Source: Furcasterigmium furcatum
Taxonomy: Eukaryota; Ascomycota; Sordariomycetes; Glomerellales; Plectosphaerellaceae
Assembly (NCBI GenBank): GCA_001599815.1
Contig: BCIA01000004.1
Span: 2,859,051-2,923,050, forward strand
Direction of reading: 5' to 3'
Length of the DNA: 64,000 nucleotides
How positions within the stretch are numbered: the first letter of the stretch is position 1; every line of letters starts with the position of its first letter. Of the stretch, positions 9,991-21,875 are shown in pieces. The position numbers were made by a program, and so were the translations under genes. Under the pieces are notes generated by a model. That model ran no database searches and was not told where the DNA came from. It worked only from the letters and a program-made list of their open reading frames with translations.

Positions 9991-12181
9991 TCAGTGCCAA
10001 ATCGTCTCCGAGAGGTTCTGGCCATCCATCTGGAGTCCTCGTACCAGCGAGCCCCAGTCAGGGAACCCGTCCTCTCCGATCGCGTCGAATCCGTCGCCTT
10101 CGGTGTTTCCCAAGGCATACGGCCATGAGTTCAGCGAGAATCCAAAGTCGCCGTCGCCAGCAGTCGCAGTTGGAGCCGCGCCGCCGTCCTGCCCTGTCGC
10201 CGCATCCTCCTTCGTCTGCTTCTTCTCCCGGAGCGCCTTCGCCTTGGCATGGAGCGCCTCCAAGACGAAGCCCTTCGTCCCGACACCCTCTCGCAGGCGG
10301 TCCCACATCTGGGACTCGAACACGGCGTTGACAACCTGCCACGCCCTGTCGACGGTCGGGCCCTCCGGCCGCACGCACAGGTGCCACAGAACGTACATCA
10401 GGAGATTATATTGAGGATACGCCTTGGCCGCCCACATGAACGGCCGGAGAAGCTCATCGGTGACCCAGCGATAGCCCATTTCGAGCGTCTCGACGGCATC
10501 AGTGAGGTCCTCCTCGGTGGCGCAGGCCTCGCGGGTGCCCGGGCAGCGCAGGGACGCCCACTGCTGGCGGGTGACGAGGTCGATCTTCCGCATGACGTAC
10601 CGCGCGATCCAGATGGTGTGGCGCTGCCGGGGGATGCTGTTGTTACAGTACTTGAGGCGCTCCTCGACGCTGGCCTTCATCTCGTCGATGATCTGCTGGC
10701 GCACCTCGTCGGGCGGCAGGGTCGACGAGGCGGCCAGCGCGGCCAGGCGGTGGCTGGCCGTCACAATGTCCGTCTGGCACAGGGAAAGCGTCATGGCCGT
10801 GAATCCCTTCCGCGGCGGCGGGAGCTCTGTCATGTCTGGGTACAGGTCGGTGTCCTCCACGTTGAGGGGCAGCTTGGTGTCGGGCGATTCGAAGCAGTTC
10901 GTGGTGCTCTGCAGGCCGTAATCCTCTCCTGCCCGGCCGTCGCGGGTCATGAAGTGCCACCAGAGGCGCCGTCGGAGCTCAGATTCGAAGGGAGACAAAC
11001 CGAGCCGTTCGCCGTTGCAGTGGATGCCGATCGACTGCGCGATACGGATTGCTAGACCGTTAAGAATCCAGATACCTTTGCCACGGTTTTGCACCAGTAG
11101 ACCTGCCTGATGAGAGGGTTCACGTCAGACGAGGAACGAACTTCAGATACGAGGAGAGATGATTTCTTACCAGGTACACTGCCATGGCATGTAAGCAGGT
11201 CAGCGTCGGCTTGTCGAGAAAGTCGGCATGAGCCAGGGCCTGCTCGAACCCCGTCTTCATCTGCGTCAGCCAGGCAGTCCTGTTCCCGCCCATGATGGCA
11301 GCAATCTCCTCATCCTCGCGGGAGACCAGCGTGGCGAAGAACACGGCGTAGTTGAGTGCCAGGTCCTCCAGCGGGGCGGCGGCGGGATCCTCGAGCGTGG
11401 TGAAGATCTTGACCTCCATGGTCGGGATGTGGCCCATCTTTAGGCCGCAGCAGCAGTCGACGTTCTCGACGTACAAGTTCCACAGGCGGTGCGCTGCTTG
11501 TTTCGGCGGGTAGAAGCTTGCTGGCATGTGAGACATGGATGGGGGGGAGAGGATTCCCATGGGATTGAAGGGCGAGGAGAGCGTGGTCTGGGATGGACGC
11601 GACTCGGGCGACGTGAAAGCAGATTGGATGTCCCGTTCCTATTTCGCGTGAGCATTACGAGGTGGTGAGGCTTGAGTGGCTATTACCTCTTCAATGACCC
11701 TTGATAGCAAGATCTCATTGAAATACTGGCTCGTAGAGCCTCTCTGCAAGAGAACTCCATCTCCATTGACGCTATCAGGTCTCCTCAGCGCGTCCGAATT
11801 AGCAGGGCTCACATACGGCGTCGACGCAGATGCGGACGCCGACCCTGGCTTCGAGACAGGGGCGGTCGCTGGTTGTTGAGACCCGGGGCCATTGCCATTC
11901 TGAGTAGACACCAGTGACTTCTCCAAATGAGAGATGCGGGATGCCACGTCCGCCATGGTCGTCTTCCGGGGCCGCCGGATTGGCTCCCCAGGCGGCGGGT
12001 AGGCACATGGCTTGCCGGCGCGGGAGCATGGTCCGCATGGCTCTCTCTTGTCGCACCGGACTTTCCGGCGATTGCAGAGGAAGCATGACCGGTGACTCCT
12101 TCGTGCGACGCCCTCTGTGCTGTGGCCCGAGACTGTTGACTCGGGCTCGGGCTCGGGCTCGGGGTCGGTGTGGGAGGTCAT
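9991..12181 (-). CDS. Zn2Cys6 transcription factor with fungal middle homology region
   Basis: Three exons (12181-11687, 11638-11171, 11106-9991) splice to 2079 nt, 692 residues. The zinc cluster CFLCNRRKVRCDKREPC...C...C sits near residue 33, preceded by a PEPEPEPES repeat encoded by a GGCTCG-rich run. A short coiled region (ISHLEKSLV) follows. The fungal_trans middle region spans exons 2-3 (LRRRLWWHFMTRD, LPLNVEDTDL). The C-terminus is acidic and aromatic, a plausible activation segment. The gene is divergent from an MFS transporter starting at 12943, so local regulation of that transporter is a reasonable inference. Both introns have standard GTAAKA donors and CAG/TAG acceptors. Confidence 0.9.
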
Positions 12182-12942
12182 GGCGTCAACAGATTTGTGA
12201 TTGTAGGGCTGACGCTCGGGGTGATCTTCAGTCCTCCTGTCGGTTCACTGCGATATGAGGAAGCCGTGCAGCGGGATTGCCAAGAGGATGTTTGCAAAGG
12301 GATGAGAGCTGGGGATCGTCGGGCGGGTTATAATATGGCCCGAAGCCGAAGCATCCGGGCCAAACAACAGATGACTCAGCGGGATATCCTCCTTCTGGAC
12401 TAGAACGGAGGCTTAATTATGACGGGATCTCGGCCGAACGCGCCTCGCGATTCGGCTCGGTCCTAGAATGACCGATTTGGTGTCATCCCGCGCCCAATCT
12501 GCACACCGGCGCCATCCAGAAGGAGTCCATCTCGCGGCATCCCGGCACATGGCTTTCTCAACGGTGGGCACTTCTGTGCTGACACGGGGTATAATGTGCC
12601 CATCATGCCGGGGATTGCGGAATTTAGTCCCAGGATGACTGGACTTTACAATTATTACTCCATCAAATCGGTCTAGTGGTAATCTTGATTCAGGCTTCCT
12701 TCGGTCTTCCGCTCGGTGCTGAAAAATCCAGATCTAGTCCGGAGGGTTTTTGTCAAGATTTCTCGGCGTGAGATCTGATAATCGTCTGATACTTAAGAAG
12801 TCAGGTTCTTCGCCTTGTCTGACTCGGAATCACCACCCAACAACTCAAGCTTCAACAGTCAAACGACCAGTATCTCCCTGCATGAATCTCAAGCCACCTT
12901 ACATTCCGCCCATAACTGCCCAGCCAAAGAGCAGCCGCCGCA
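12182..12942. other. Divergent promoter between regulator and MFS gene
   Basis: About 760 bases with moderately AT-rich patches (for example around 12415 and 12630-12670) and no supportable gene. Confidence 0.45.
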
Positions 12943-14289
12943 ATGTCAAGCCAACCGCCGCAAGAACCGGCGCTGACCTCGCCCTTGGAAGAGAAGAGCC
13001 CCCGAAAAGAATATCCTTCAGACGCCTCAAACTCCCCGGAATCGGACGTTGAACAGGCCAAGTCCGCGCCGCCCATTCCCGGCAGCGATGCTCCTGATGG
13101 AGGCACCATGGCCTGGCTCGTCGTACTCGGCGCTTGGTGCACGTCTTTCTGCAGTTTCGGATGGCTGAACAGCATCGGCATCTTCCAGGAGTACTACCAG
13201 AACCAGCTCCTCAGCAACTACTCCGCCAGCACGATCTCCTGGATCCCCTCGCTGCAGATCTTCTTCATGTTTGCCATGGGCCCCGTCGTCGGTATGCTCT
13301 ATGACAAGTACGGCCCGCGGTGGCTTGTCTTCGGCGGAAGCTTGCTCCACGTCTTCGGTATCATGATGACCAGTCTTGGCACCCAGTACTACCAGATCCT
13401 CCTCGCCCAGGGCATCTGCTCTGCCATCGGCGTCTCAGCCATCTTCCAGCCGGCCATCGCCACCATCGGCGGCTGGTTCAACAAGAAGCGCGGAGCCGCC
13501 TTCGGCATCCTGTCGACCGGCTCCTCCCTCGGCGGCGTCATCTTCCCCATCATGGTGACCCGTCTCATCCACCAGGTCGGCTTCGGCTGGGCAATGCGCA
13601 TCTGCGCGTTCCTCATCCTCTTCCTCCTCGTCATCGCCAACCTCACCGTCAGGTCCTACCACAAGCCCCAGCCGCACAAGATCACGGCCGCCCAGCTCCG
13701 CAAGCCCTTCACCGAGACCGAGTTCGTCCTCCTCGCAATCGGCCTCTTCTGCTTCACCTACGGCCTCTTCGTCCCCATCAACTACATCACCCTCCTGGCC
13801 CTGAACTCCGGCATGGACCCCTCCCTGGCCGAGTACCTCATCCCCATCCTCAACGCCGCATCGCTCTTCGGCCGTATGTTCGCCGGCATCATGGGCGACA
13901 GGATCGGCAAGTACAACATCTTCGTCGTCGTCTGCTACCTCTCCGGCATCTGGATCCTCGCCCTCCTCATCCCGAGCATCAGCACCGCCTCGCTCGTCGC
14001 CTTCGCCGTCCTCTATGGCTTCTGTTCCGGCGCCTACGTCTCCCTCATCGGCCCCCTCATCATGGCCATCTCCCCCATGCCCGAGATCGGGTTTCGCACC
14101 GGCATCATCTTCTTCGTCAACTCCATCGCCGGCCTGACCACCAACCCCATCAACGGCGCCATCCTCGACGGCTCAGGCGGCTGGCTCGGCATCAAGATCT
14201 TCGCGGGCGTGTTCTGCCTTGTCGGCACGACGTTTACGCTGGCGGCCAGGATCCAGAGGACGGGGTGGAAGCTGTGGGTTGCCTTTTAA
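12943..14289 (+). CDS. MFS transporter, monocarboxylate-transporter-like
   Basis: Single exon, 448 residues. A hydrophilic N-terminal tail of about 50 residues (PDGGTMAW at its end, the MCT family entry motif) is followed by about twelve hydrophobic helices. DKYGPRW in the loop after TM2 and GRMFAGIMGDRIGKYN in the TM8-9 loop are typical of the MCT/Mch branch of the major facilitator superfamily. Fungal members move monocarboxylates, riboflavin or specialised metabolites across the plasma membrane; the substrate cannot be read from sequence. The divergent Zn2Cys6 gene is a likely regulator by position. Confidence 0.88.
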   Translation: MSSQPPQEPALTSPLEEKSPRKEYPSDASNSPESDVEQAKSAPPIPGSDAPDGGTMAWLVVLGAWCTSFCSFGWLNSIGIFQEYYQNQLLSNYSASTISWIPSLQIFFMFAMGPVVGMLYDKYGPRWLVFGGSLLHVFGIMMTSLGTQYYQILLAQGICSAIGVSAIFQPAIATIGGWFNKKRGAAFGILSTGSSLGGVIFPIMVTRLIHQVGFGWAMRICAFLILFLLVIANLTVRSYHKPQPHKITAAQLRKPFTETEFVLLAIGLFCFTYGLFVPINYITLLALNSGMDPSLAEYLIPILNAASLFGRMFAGIMGDRIGKYNIFVVVCYLSGIWILALLIPSISTASLVAFAVLYGFCSGAYVSLIGPLIMAISPMPEIGFRTGIIFFVNSIAGLTTNPINGAILDGSGGWLGIKIFAGVFCLVGTTFTLAARIQRTGWKLWVAF

Positions 14290-14952
14290 GCAGCATTTTA
14301 GATGATGGACGGCTTTTCAGGGGCAGCCTGCTGGGCAGGCGATGATTCCGCCCCGACGATGGAAATCTCAGCTTCGGTGCCTCACGACGGCGTTAGGGTA
14401 GAAGGCGGGCAGGACTTCCATCAAGACTTTTGTATTTTACGGACCCGGTGGTCGCCCGAGCCCGCCTGTTCGGGTCCACAGGCAGTAATCAGGGCGCCCT
14501 CTTCATATCATCTCTTCCTCTTTATTAGCATCCATCTAAATAATCATCGAACGACAGTTTACTGGTCTGGTCTGGCCCTCTCTGAAATAAACAGTCATGG
14601 AAATAGCAAGGACGAGGATGTCAACCAAAAGGTTTCCTTTGAGCATATATGTGTAAGCCTCGGCCGATCGACTCTTTCGCGACTTCTGCAACACGAGCCC
14701 GTTCGACCTTGGAGCACTTTACCAGCTCTGCTGAGCTCCTCACAGCTGATCTGAGTGACGGTTTTATAACGGCCAACGTTCAAGAATTGAGGTAAAAACA
14801 CAACACTGACAAAATTCTTAATCTTCCGTCAAGATAATGCCCATTCATGTCTCCACGGTACAAAGCAAATCTCCTTCCGCCAACCTCCCCATGGCGTTAC
14901 CTCTGCCTCAGTGCCCTGACATACCCGCCCTAAATTCCATCGTACATGCTGC
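14290..14952. other. Convergent intergenic region, no gene seen
   Basis: Space between the MFS stop and the chitinase stop. One open frame at 14302-14754 lacks coding character. Confidence 0.45.
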
Positions 14953-17900
14953 CTACTTGTCACAGGGAAAGGCACGACCGCTCCGCCTGTTGTAGAGGTA
15001 GTTCTCGATGGACCCTCTCTCGGTACAAATAGGAAGTCGGAAGAACCCGGGCGCCATGACACTCCGCTCGGAGATGGAATCGATGGTCGAGTCGTCGTCC
15101 TGCAGCTCATTGAAGTTGAAATCGGGCTCGTTTCTGCCTCCGGTGTGCCGTTTGGTGGCGAGTGACCTGCAAAATCCAAGTGTTAGCTTGTGGCATTCGG
15201 AATCCAAGCACGACGCTGGCAGTGCCCGACAGGTAGAATGACGGGTCCGAGAGTCACTCACCCAAGGACAACTTCATCTCTGGTGATACCGCCCCAGGCA
15301 CTGGCTTCGCCCGTGAGCTGGCTGGCGCCCCGGGGATTCGGGTACCTTCTGCATCCCGATCCCCCCTGTACGCCGCCAATGCCTGAGCCTTGCCGCCAGC
15401 AGTTCTGTTGGGGGTTTGGAGCGGACACGAGGAAGTACCCCCGGTCATTCTGCGTATCGCAGACGAATGAACCGTCTACGTCAGCAACACGACGTCGGAC
15501 GTGTTCTGCGTTCTTGGCATTTGCGCAAGTCTCCTCCGAGTCAAAGATGCTGTATGAGAATCGAGTCAGCGAACAAACCATGAACACGCACTGAACGCGC
15601 GAGGCGTTTATCCGAGGACACCACATACAAAGGGTTCATATCTTCCGACGAGATGCGCCAAGCCACGGTGATCAAGTATCCAAAGAGTGGCTTGATCAGG
15701 TCCTGGTCTATCTCGCTGGCCGAGGGCGGCGCCAGTTTGTCGTCAATCAACTTACCATACCCTATCAGCCTCCCAAGCCTCTCAATGTCAGCATCTTCGC
15801 CGCTGAACAGTCCTTCGGCGAAGGATTCGAGAGACAGCTTCCAGACATCGATGAGGCTGTTCACCTGCTCCTTCAGTGCCCTCCGCACAAAGTAATTGTT
15901 GTTGTCCGCCCTAGCAGAGAAGCTCTTGATGGTGGTGAGGCCGCCCTTCACCATGTCATTGGTGAAGTCCTTGATCGTGCTAAAGTTGTCGCCCCTGGTG
16001 CCGTCCCTCACTCCCCAGGGTGCGTTCCTCAGCCACTTGTTCCACATGGGGGCACTGAAGCCTCCCCATCCCAGCATAATTAGGTCAAGGATCTGGGGAA
16101 GCGTCAGTCCCGCGGGGGGGACCGGGGCAAATGTGTCGACCAGGCCGTCGATGAGGAGACCTAGCCTGTTTTTGTTCTGTTCGAGGGACGAGTGGACGTT
16201 CCAGAGGGTCTAAGTGGTGCCGGACTGTTCAGCATTGCGCAAGCAAACTGGGGTCAGATAATCAGGACTCACATTGCTGATTTGCCTGAAACTCATGAGG
16301 ATAAAGTAGCCAGCAGGGTAGTTCGTGGAGTGGCATTGTAGCTGACTGCCGCCCATGCAGCCATTGTTCTCAATGAGTCTATGGCAGCTCATCTGTTGGG
16401 GGCCGTTGAAGAAGTTGGAGATCTAGAGAGACGGGCTCCGTCAGTCTTCCTCTTGAAAATGTGACCCCACCAAGAAGAGGAACATGTTGAAAGGAGGGTC
16501 GAGTCTCACCGAGTGCGGGAAGGGAAGCAATCCCTCGCGCGGGGGGTTGGACTTGTTGTGTCGCCAGCCAGCTATGGCGTCGTCCCACGCAGCTGAGGCC
16601 CTCACCTGTGCCCAACGCCAGTCCGTAGCATTAGCGGTATTGATGACGCCTGGCGACTGGCAATGAATTGCTTCCCATTCCAATGCGGGATCGATGGATG
16701 GCAGGGCGATAGCACTGCCGCCGTCAAGGGGCCGGAACTCCTGCAAATCGACGGCCCATTCGATGGTACCGCCAAAGTTTCTGCTGCATGCCTTAGACTC
16801 CCGAGCCCGCCGGATGGGCTCGTCCATGTAGGCAACCCACTCAAGGTCTGTGGTATGCAACAGGTCAGTGACATTCTCGGGTCCTCTCTGGAGGCAGTCT
16901 CTGCCGTCTGGGCCCTCAGTTCTCACCGTCATACACCGCGATCCTGCTCTGCGAGCTAGAATCAACCCACGTCCTCGAATTGGGGTTCTCCTGCAGAATC
17001 CTGTCAATCTCGGCCAGGGCAAGATATCCGGGTTCACCAGTACAGGTGCCAGGCTTCGCGGGCGATGCCTTTTCGCCCTGGAACGTGCAGTCGGGCCCGA
17101 CACACCCAGGGTCAGTCAGCTTGAACGATCGTCCGTAGGTCGCCACGCCAACGAGGATCTTATTCGCGGGCACGCCTGCCTTCGTGATCATGGCGAGTGT
17201 TCCCTCGGTCTCTGTATCGTTGATATGCGACCTCAAGCAGTTCCCACCTGGGCAGCCGGGGGTCGCCCAGGCATTTCCAGAGTCCCACTGACCTGTGATA
17301 GTAATCATGAGCGACATATCCACATCTCTCAATAAGATAAAAACACCTACCGTGAAGGTCGTACGTCATAAAAACAATGTAGTCAAGCAGCGGCGCCATG
17401 CGGTCGATCGGAAAGGCCTTGAGGTACCAGTAGGAGGCAGGGGCGGCAATGGAAAGACTCATGTGGGAGGGCATGATGCGCCGAACCTCCCTGAGGAGCT
17501 CCAAGTGGTTGGTACCCTCATCGTGGCAGCCAGGGCGCGCGGGATTCTCAACCTGGCACTCTGGGATGCCCGGAATATCTGTGAAAGAGTTGAAGTTAGC
17601 GTTGAGAATGGAATCTGACGACGGGACAGACTCACCAGGGGCACCGGGGTATTCCCAATCAAAATCAATGCCATCCAAGCTATTCGCGACGGCGAAATCA
17701 ACCACCTTTCGCGCAAACGTAGCTCGGTTCGCGGGGCTGACGGCGAGGGGGAACAGGTGATACGTCGCGGGCTCCGTCGAGAAGGCCCAGCCGCCAAATG
17801 CGAGGATCTTCCTCGGCACTCCTGGGCCTCTGATACGGATAAACTTATTCCACTCGGTCATTTGGTTCTGGGGAATGACGACGTCGAAGCTCGGAGAGAT

Positions 17901-19724
17901 CTCGCCAAAGGAGAAGTGGATGTCCGTGTACCCCTGCCAGTGGTTGACAATGTCCCGGACATCCATGCGCAGGCAGTCTCGGCCCATGTTCCATCCTTCG
18001 TAGTAGCCGAGTTTCCTGAAGGTCGCCGGGGGCTCAGATTTATTGACAATCTCAGTGCCACAGTTCTGGATACAGCCGTGAGGGTTCCCAGACGTGCCGG
18101 GGGCGCCTGTCTCGGACTCCTCCACGGTGCAGAAGTCGTCGGTCTGTCAAGGGACACGTCAGCCAAAGGTCTTGTACTCCGCCTCATCTACCCTCTCCAC
18201 GCTGTGTCAACGAGTACTTACCAGACCACATTGTCCCCATTTGTTACAGCAGACGTTGAGCCTGCATTTGCCTTCGGTGATTAGTGCCTGGTCACCCTGG
18301 CGGCGGGCCGGTTAGGCTTGGGACGAGGGCTCGGGGACTTACGGGCATGGGTTCAGATCGGCCAGATTCTGGTTGCCGCCGGGTGCGGAGGTGCCCGGCT
18401 TCTGAGGGCCGCAGACCGCGTTGGAAATCTCGGCCGGGAGGGGGGGCGTCCCGGTGCTGAGACAGATGCGGAGGTCACTGCTCAAGGGATCGCAGCCACT
18501 CCAGCCCCAAGTGTTCTTGTTCAGGTCGAAGATGTCGTTGAGCGTCAGGCCGTGCCTAACCGCTATGGCGTTGCAGGAGTCGCCGCCCTGGATGTCGTAT
18601 GCGAAGCAGCTTCCATCGGAGTTCTCCTTCGGCCGGAGGTCGGGAAGCGAGCCTTCGGTACAGCAGACCCATTGGCCTTCCACCAGGTTGGCGCAGTGGC
18701 CGGATTCGCTGTTGTATTTCATGTAGTCGTCACCGTGGATGCCGCATCTGCGGGCGAGTTCCTCGCAGGTGTCGCCCAGGACCACCTGTTGGGTGCGGCA
18801 GGTACTGGATTGTCTGGTCACGAGGGTGTTTTGTTCAGGGATTGGATGAACGGAGATCTCAACTCCAGAAACGGTCCTCGCGCCTCCAGTGGCTTCCACG
18901 CACTGGGCGTCGTTCCACCTCCGTAGAGCGCCCTGGACCTCACCAAAGTCGCCATCTGTGGCGATGACCACGCCGGCGATGGCGCCTGGGCCGGGGCCAG
19001 CCGCTGGTTTTGTCGAGTTGGCGGCGGTGCTGTGACTGATGGAGCATTGCTGGATGAGCATCCTGTCGGGAACACCCTCGCTCTCGATGCTTTCAGACAG
19101 GTGGGCGATGAGGCTGTCTGCCGTGCCGGTGTTCTCGACTAGCTTGCCAGCGAAGTATCCCGCGAAGGTGCCGTTAAGGTGACCAAAGAAGGTGGTGGTA
19201 GTCTCGCAGCCTTCCTTGCTAGAGGCCCAGTCACTGACCTCGCGGAGCAGGTCGAGGGCGACGCCGGACTGCGCAGCATCACGCGAACCCCATGTCGCAA
19301 GCTGGGGTTGAACCGACCAGACCGAGGGAGCCGGGCAAGAAGCATCCGCGTCGTCAGAGTCAGACTCTTTGCGCCTGGCAATCCTTCCGTTGTGGGCTTC
19401 CTCGTCTGGGGTGACTTGGCTAATGGCATTCATCATGTTTCGGTCGTCTCCAGCAGTGCATGCCCGGACGCCGACCGCCTCGGAGATGTCGAGGAGTTTT
19501 GCCGAGAGAGAAACCTCAAACAGTGTAGGCTCGTTGCAGACAGACAGCCTGGAGACGGAGGGGTACAGGGTCCACTCGGAGGGATCGGTGGTGTCCTGGC
19601 AGCTGACGGGACACGGCCTGAGTTCGGAGATGAAGAGGGGGCCGCGGGCAGAGACGGGGCTCGGAGCCACGGCGGCGATGGAGGCAAAGGTTACGGCCGT
19701 AGCCGCACGACACCAGCGGGTCAT
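14953..19724 (-). CDS. LysM-CBM18-GH18 chitinase, subgroup C type
   Basis: Ten exons (19724-18343, 18261-18222, 18143-17636, 17578-17351, 17292-16927, 16847-16510, 16422-16273, 16209-15629, 15549-15262, 15166-14953) sum to 4095 nt, 1364 residues. A signal peptide is followed by a 270-residue variable part, two LysM-like segments (about residues 305-350 and 360-405), then a small chitin-binding type 1 module whose cysteines span exons 1-3 (VCCNKWGQCGL, TDDFC). The GH18 barrel has the catalytic DGIDFDWE and a MTYDLHG/QWD region. A long C-terminal part follows. This is the layout of fungal subgroup C chitinases, related to the alpha/beta subunit of the yeast killer toxin; they degrade chitin and are linked to mycoparasitism or hyphal remodelling. 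It is divergent from a LysM protein gene, a recurrent arrangement for these chitinases. Confidence 0.93.
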
Positions 19725-20990
19725 GGTGAACGAAGTTCCAAAGGAGCGTGGAGCGATCGGTTCCTCTGTCTCAAAGAGAGGATGCGGGTGCCGTCATGGC
19801 TCGGGGTGAGCTGTAGGAAGGGCCCTTGCACCTTATAAAGGGCCTCACGTTGCTGACGACCCAGATGCTGTCTGGAGGGAGACGCCCTGACCCTTGGTCG
19901 CCTCATGCGAGCCGTGATGCAGGGGCAGTCCGTCTCGGGGCAAGACGCGTCGAGAGCGAGAGCGCGTGTTGCTTTGCGGAGGGAGCACGTGCTACCTACC
20001 CCGGCGCCCATATCTGACTGACATCAAAGGTTCTGGGCTCTTTAGGTATCTGGGCGTGCTTGTTGTTGTCGGAATAGCCTCACAGAGTGGGAGTTGCATT
20101 GAGTGGGAGGATCGCCAAGCCGGGCGAGACTCGAGGGGAGCGACGGAATTATGCACGCAAATGGTCCACAAAATGCCCATGCGGTTCTTGAATGCGCGAC
20201 ATGTTACAATATTGATTGTTGGCGAGATAGCAGTGAGCACTGGGGTGGAGTGCAGTGCAATGCTTTTAACGCTGACACCACGTGGCCTGGGTGTTCGCCA
20301 TACAAGGCGGGTGGAACTCCGGGACGGCCCCGCTTTCCCCGGAGGGCCCGATTATGGGTCCCGTTGAGGGCGGACCTCCCGGCGCGTCTTCACGCCCAAG
20401 TCGGCACCGAATCTTACTGGGATTGAAATTAAGGTCTGTCTCGTATTATAATCACGCACTCAGCCACGAGTCAGAAGTCAGAATCCCTGGAATTGCCAAG
20501 AGATAGAGTGCCTAGAACTCCAAAGACCTGGATAATAATGGAATTAGCAACGCCAACAAGGCCGCGGGTCCAATGATTCTCCCACATGTCTCGAGGGCAT
20601 TCACGCTTCGGTACTCAGCCCATGACTTGACCTGCGAGAGGAGAGTGTTGGCATATGGACATGTACAGTAGCAGTAGGTATCTCATGACCTCGTCCAGGA
20701 TGGGCATCCATATCTATCGTCCCTCGCTTGGCACTAACACCGACTCGCTTGGTATGGGACGGGGAAAATCACCTGGCCATGCCGCACAAAGCCCACGTGC
20801 ACTTCGGGAAAGACATTGAGAGTCCATCTCCTAGCCATCCTTCCCCGGAGGTACAAAAGGGGCCCTTCAGTCGGCGCCAATCGGTCTGTTGAATGTTTTT
20901 TGCATGACACTTGCCCCTCTTCGCCCGGCACCGGTCTTCGTTCTTCACCCTTCTCCAGCACCAGAAGTGCCGTCATAGTTCACCCGCATC
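19725..20990. promoter_or_regulatory. Shared divergent promoter of chitinase and LysM gene
   Basis: A gene-free 1.27-kb region between two divergent chitin-related genes. On the minus side TTTATAA at 19833-19839 lies about 110 bases before the chitinase ATG. The arrangement suggests co-regulation (inference). Confidence 0.55.
19833..19839 (-). promoter_or_regulatory. TATA-like box of chitinase gene
   Basis: Reads TTTATAA on the minus strand, about 110 bases upstream of the ATG at 19724. Confidence 0.4.
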
Positions 20991-21839
20991 ATGCCCCCCC
21001 TCACTCACTTGCTGCTCCTGGCGGCAGCTGGCTACGCCGCTAGCCTTCTCGGAGAGACCAACAGCGCCCGCCCGGCCCCTCAGGTGGATGAGAGTAACGC
21101 CCACATGGAGCTCATGGGCCCTCGCCCCCTGTATCCGTACGACCCTAACACCTCCATCCACTGCACTTGGTGGTATGACAACCACGATGGTTCCCTCAAC
21201 TGTGCAGAGGTTCCCAGCTATTGGGGCGTTGACGACGAGACGTACCTGCTCTGGAACCCCGTCCTGAGGGAATCTTGCGACGCATACAAGCCGAGAACCT
21301 CCTGGTGTGTCGATGCCCCAGGCCACCCCGTTCCCGGCGGTGAGACCACCACGACGGCCACGACGCCAACAACTGCGACCACAACCACGACAACCACCAC
21401 CACTCCACCAGTACCCTCTACCACGCAAGGCGGCTCCCCAACCCCCAGCCCGGTCCAGGACGGCATGGTGGATAATTGCAACCGCTTCCACCTCCTCGAA
21501 TCGGATGAGGATTGCGCCACACTTGCCACTCAATACGGCGTTACCATCGCCCAGCTAATCCAGTGGAACCCGGCTGCTGGCCCCTCATGCCTCAACATGT
21601 GGACTGGCTACTACGCCTGNNNNNNNNNNNNNNNNNNNNNNNNNNNNNNNNNNNNNNNNNNNNNNNNNNNNNNNNNNNNNNNNNNNNNNNNNNNNNNNNN
21701 NNNNNNNNNNNNNNNNNNNGCCACTCAATACGGCGTTACCATCGCCCAGCTAATCCAGTGGAACCCGGCTGCTGGCCCCTCATGCCTCAACATGTGGACT
21801 GGCTACTACGCCTGCATTTCCGTTGAGAGCTTGCCTTAG
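20991..21839 (+). CDS. Secreted LysM protein (effector-like), interrupted by an assembly gap
   Basis: A signal peptide (MPPLTHLLLLAAAGYAASLL) precedes a cysteine-containing N-domain (HCTWWYDN, LLWNPVLRESC, WCVDAPG), then a threonine-rich linker (about residues 119-150) and a LysM domain (NCNRFHLLESDEDCATLATQYGV, IQWNPAAGPSC, YYACISV in pieces). Secreted LysM proteins bind chitin oligomers outside the cell and can shield hyphae or hide chitin from plant receptors. One hundred Ns at 21620-21719 interrupt the LysM domain, and the 95 bases on each side are identical. If the two sides are one locus, the protein has about 217 residues and a single complete C-terminal LysM. If not, more LysM copies may be missing. 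The neighbouring divergent chitinase supports a chitin-related role. Confidence 0.8.
   Translation: MPPLTHLLLLAAAGYAASLLGETNSARPAPQVDESNAHMELMGPRPLYPYDPNTSIHCTWWYDNHDGSLNCAEVPSYWGVDDETYLLWNPVLRESCDAYKPRTSWCVDAPGHPVPGGETTTTATTPTTATTTTTTTTTPPVPSTTQGGSPTPSPVQDGMVDNCNRFHLLESDEDCATLATQYGVTIAQLIQWNPAAGPSCLNMWTGYYAXXXXXXXXXXXXXXXXXXXXXXXXXXXXXXXXXXATQYGVTIAQLIQWNPAAGPSCLNMWTGYYACISVESLP
21525..21619 (+). repeat. Left copy of 95-bp sequence flanking the gap
   Basis: Identical over all 95 bases to 21720-21814. It encodes most of a LysM domain and ends exactly at the first N. Confidence 0.95.
21620..21719. other. Assembly gap of exactly 100 N
   Basis: The round length is the usual placeholder for a gap of unknown size between contigs. 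Confidence 0.99.
21720..21814 (+). repeat. Right copy of 95-bp sequence flanking the gap
   Basis: Identical to 21525-21619 and begins exactly after the last N. The simplest reading is an unmerged contig overlap. Confidence 0.95.
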
Positions 21840-21875
21840 ACTCCTATTTAGCTTAGGAATAATATCGAAATTCCA

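Noticed and set aside
13320..14345. 341-residue frame inside the MFS gene
   Set aside because: It is a +1/+2 shadow made of Arg, His and Pro; the MFS frame explains the sequence.
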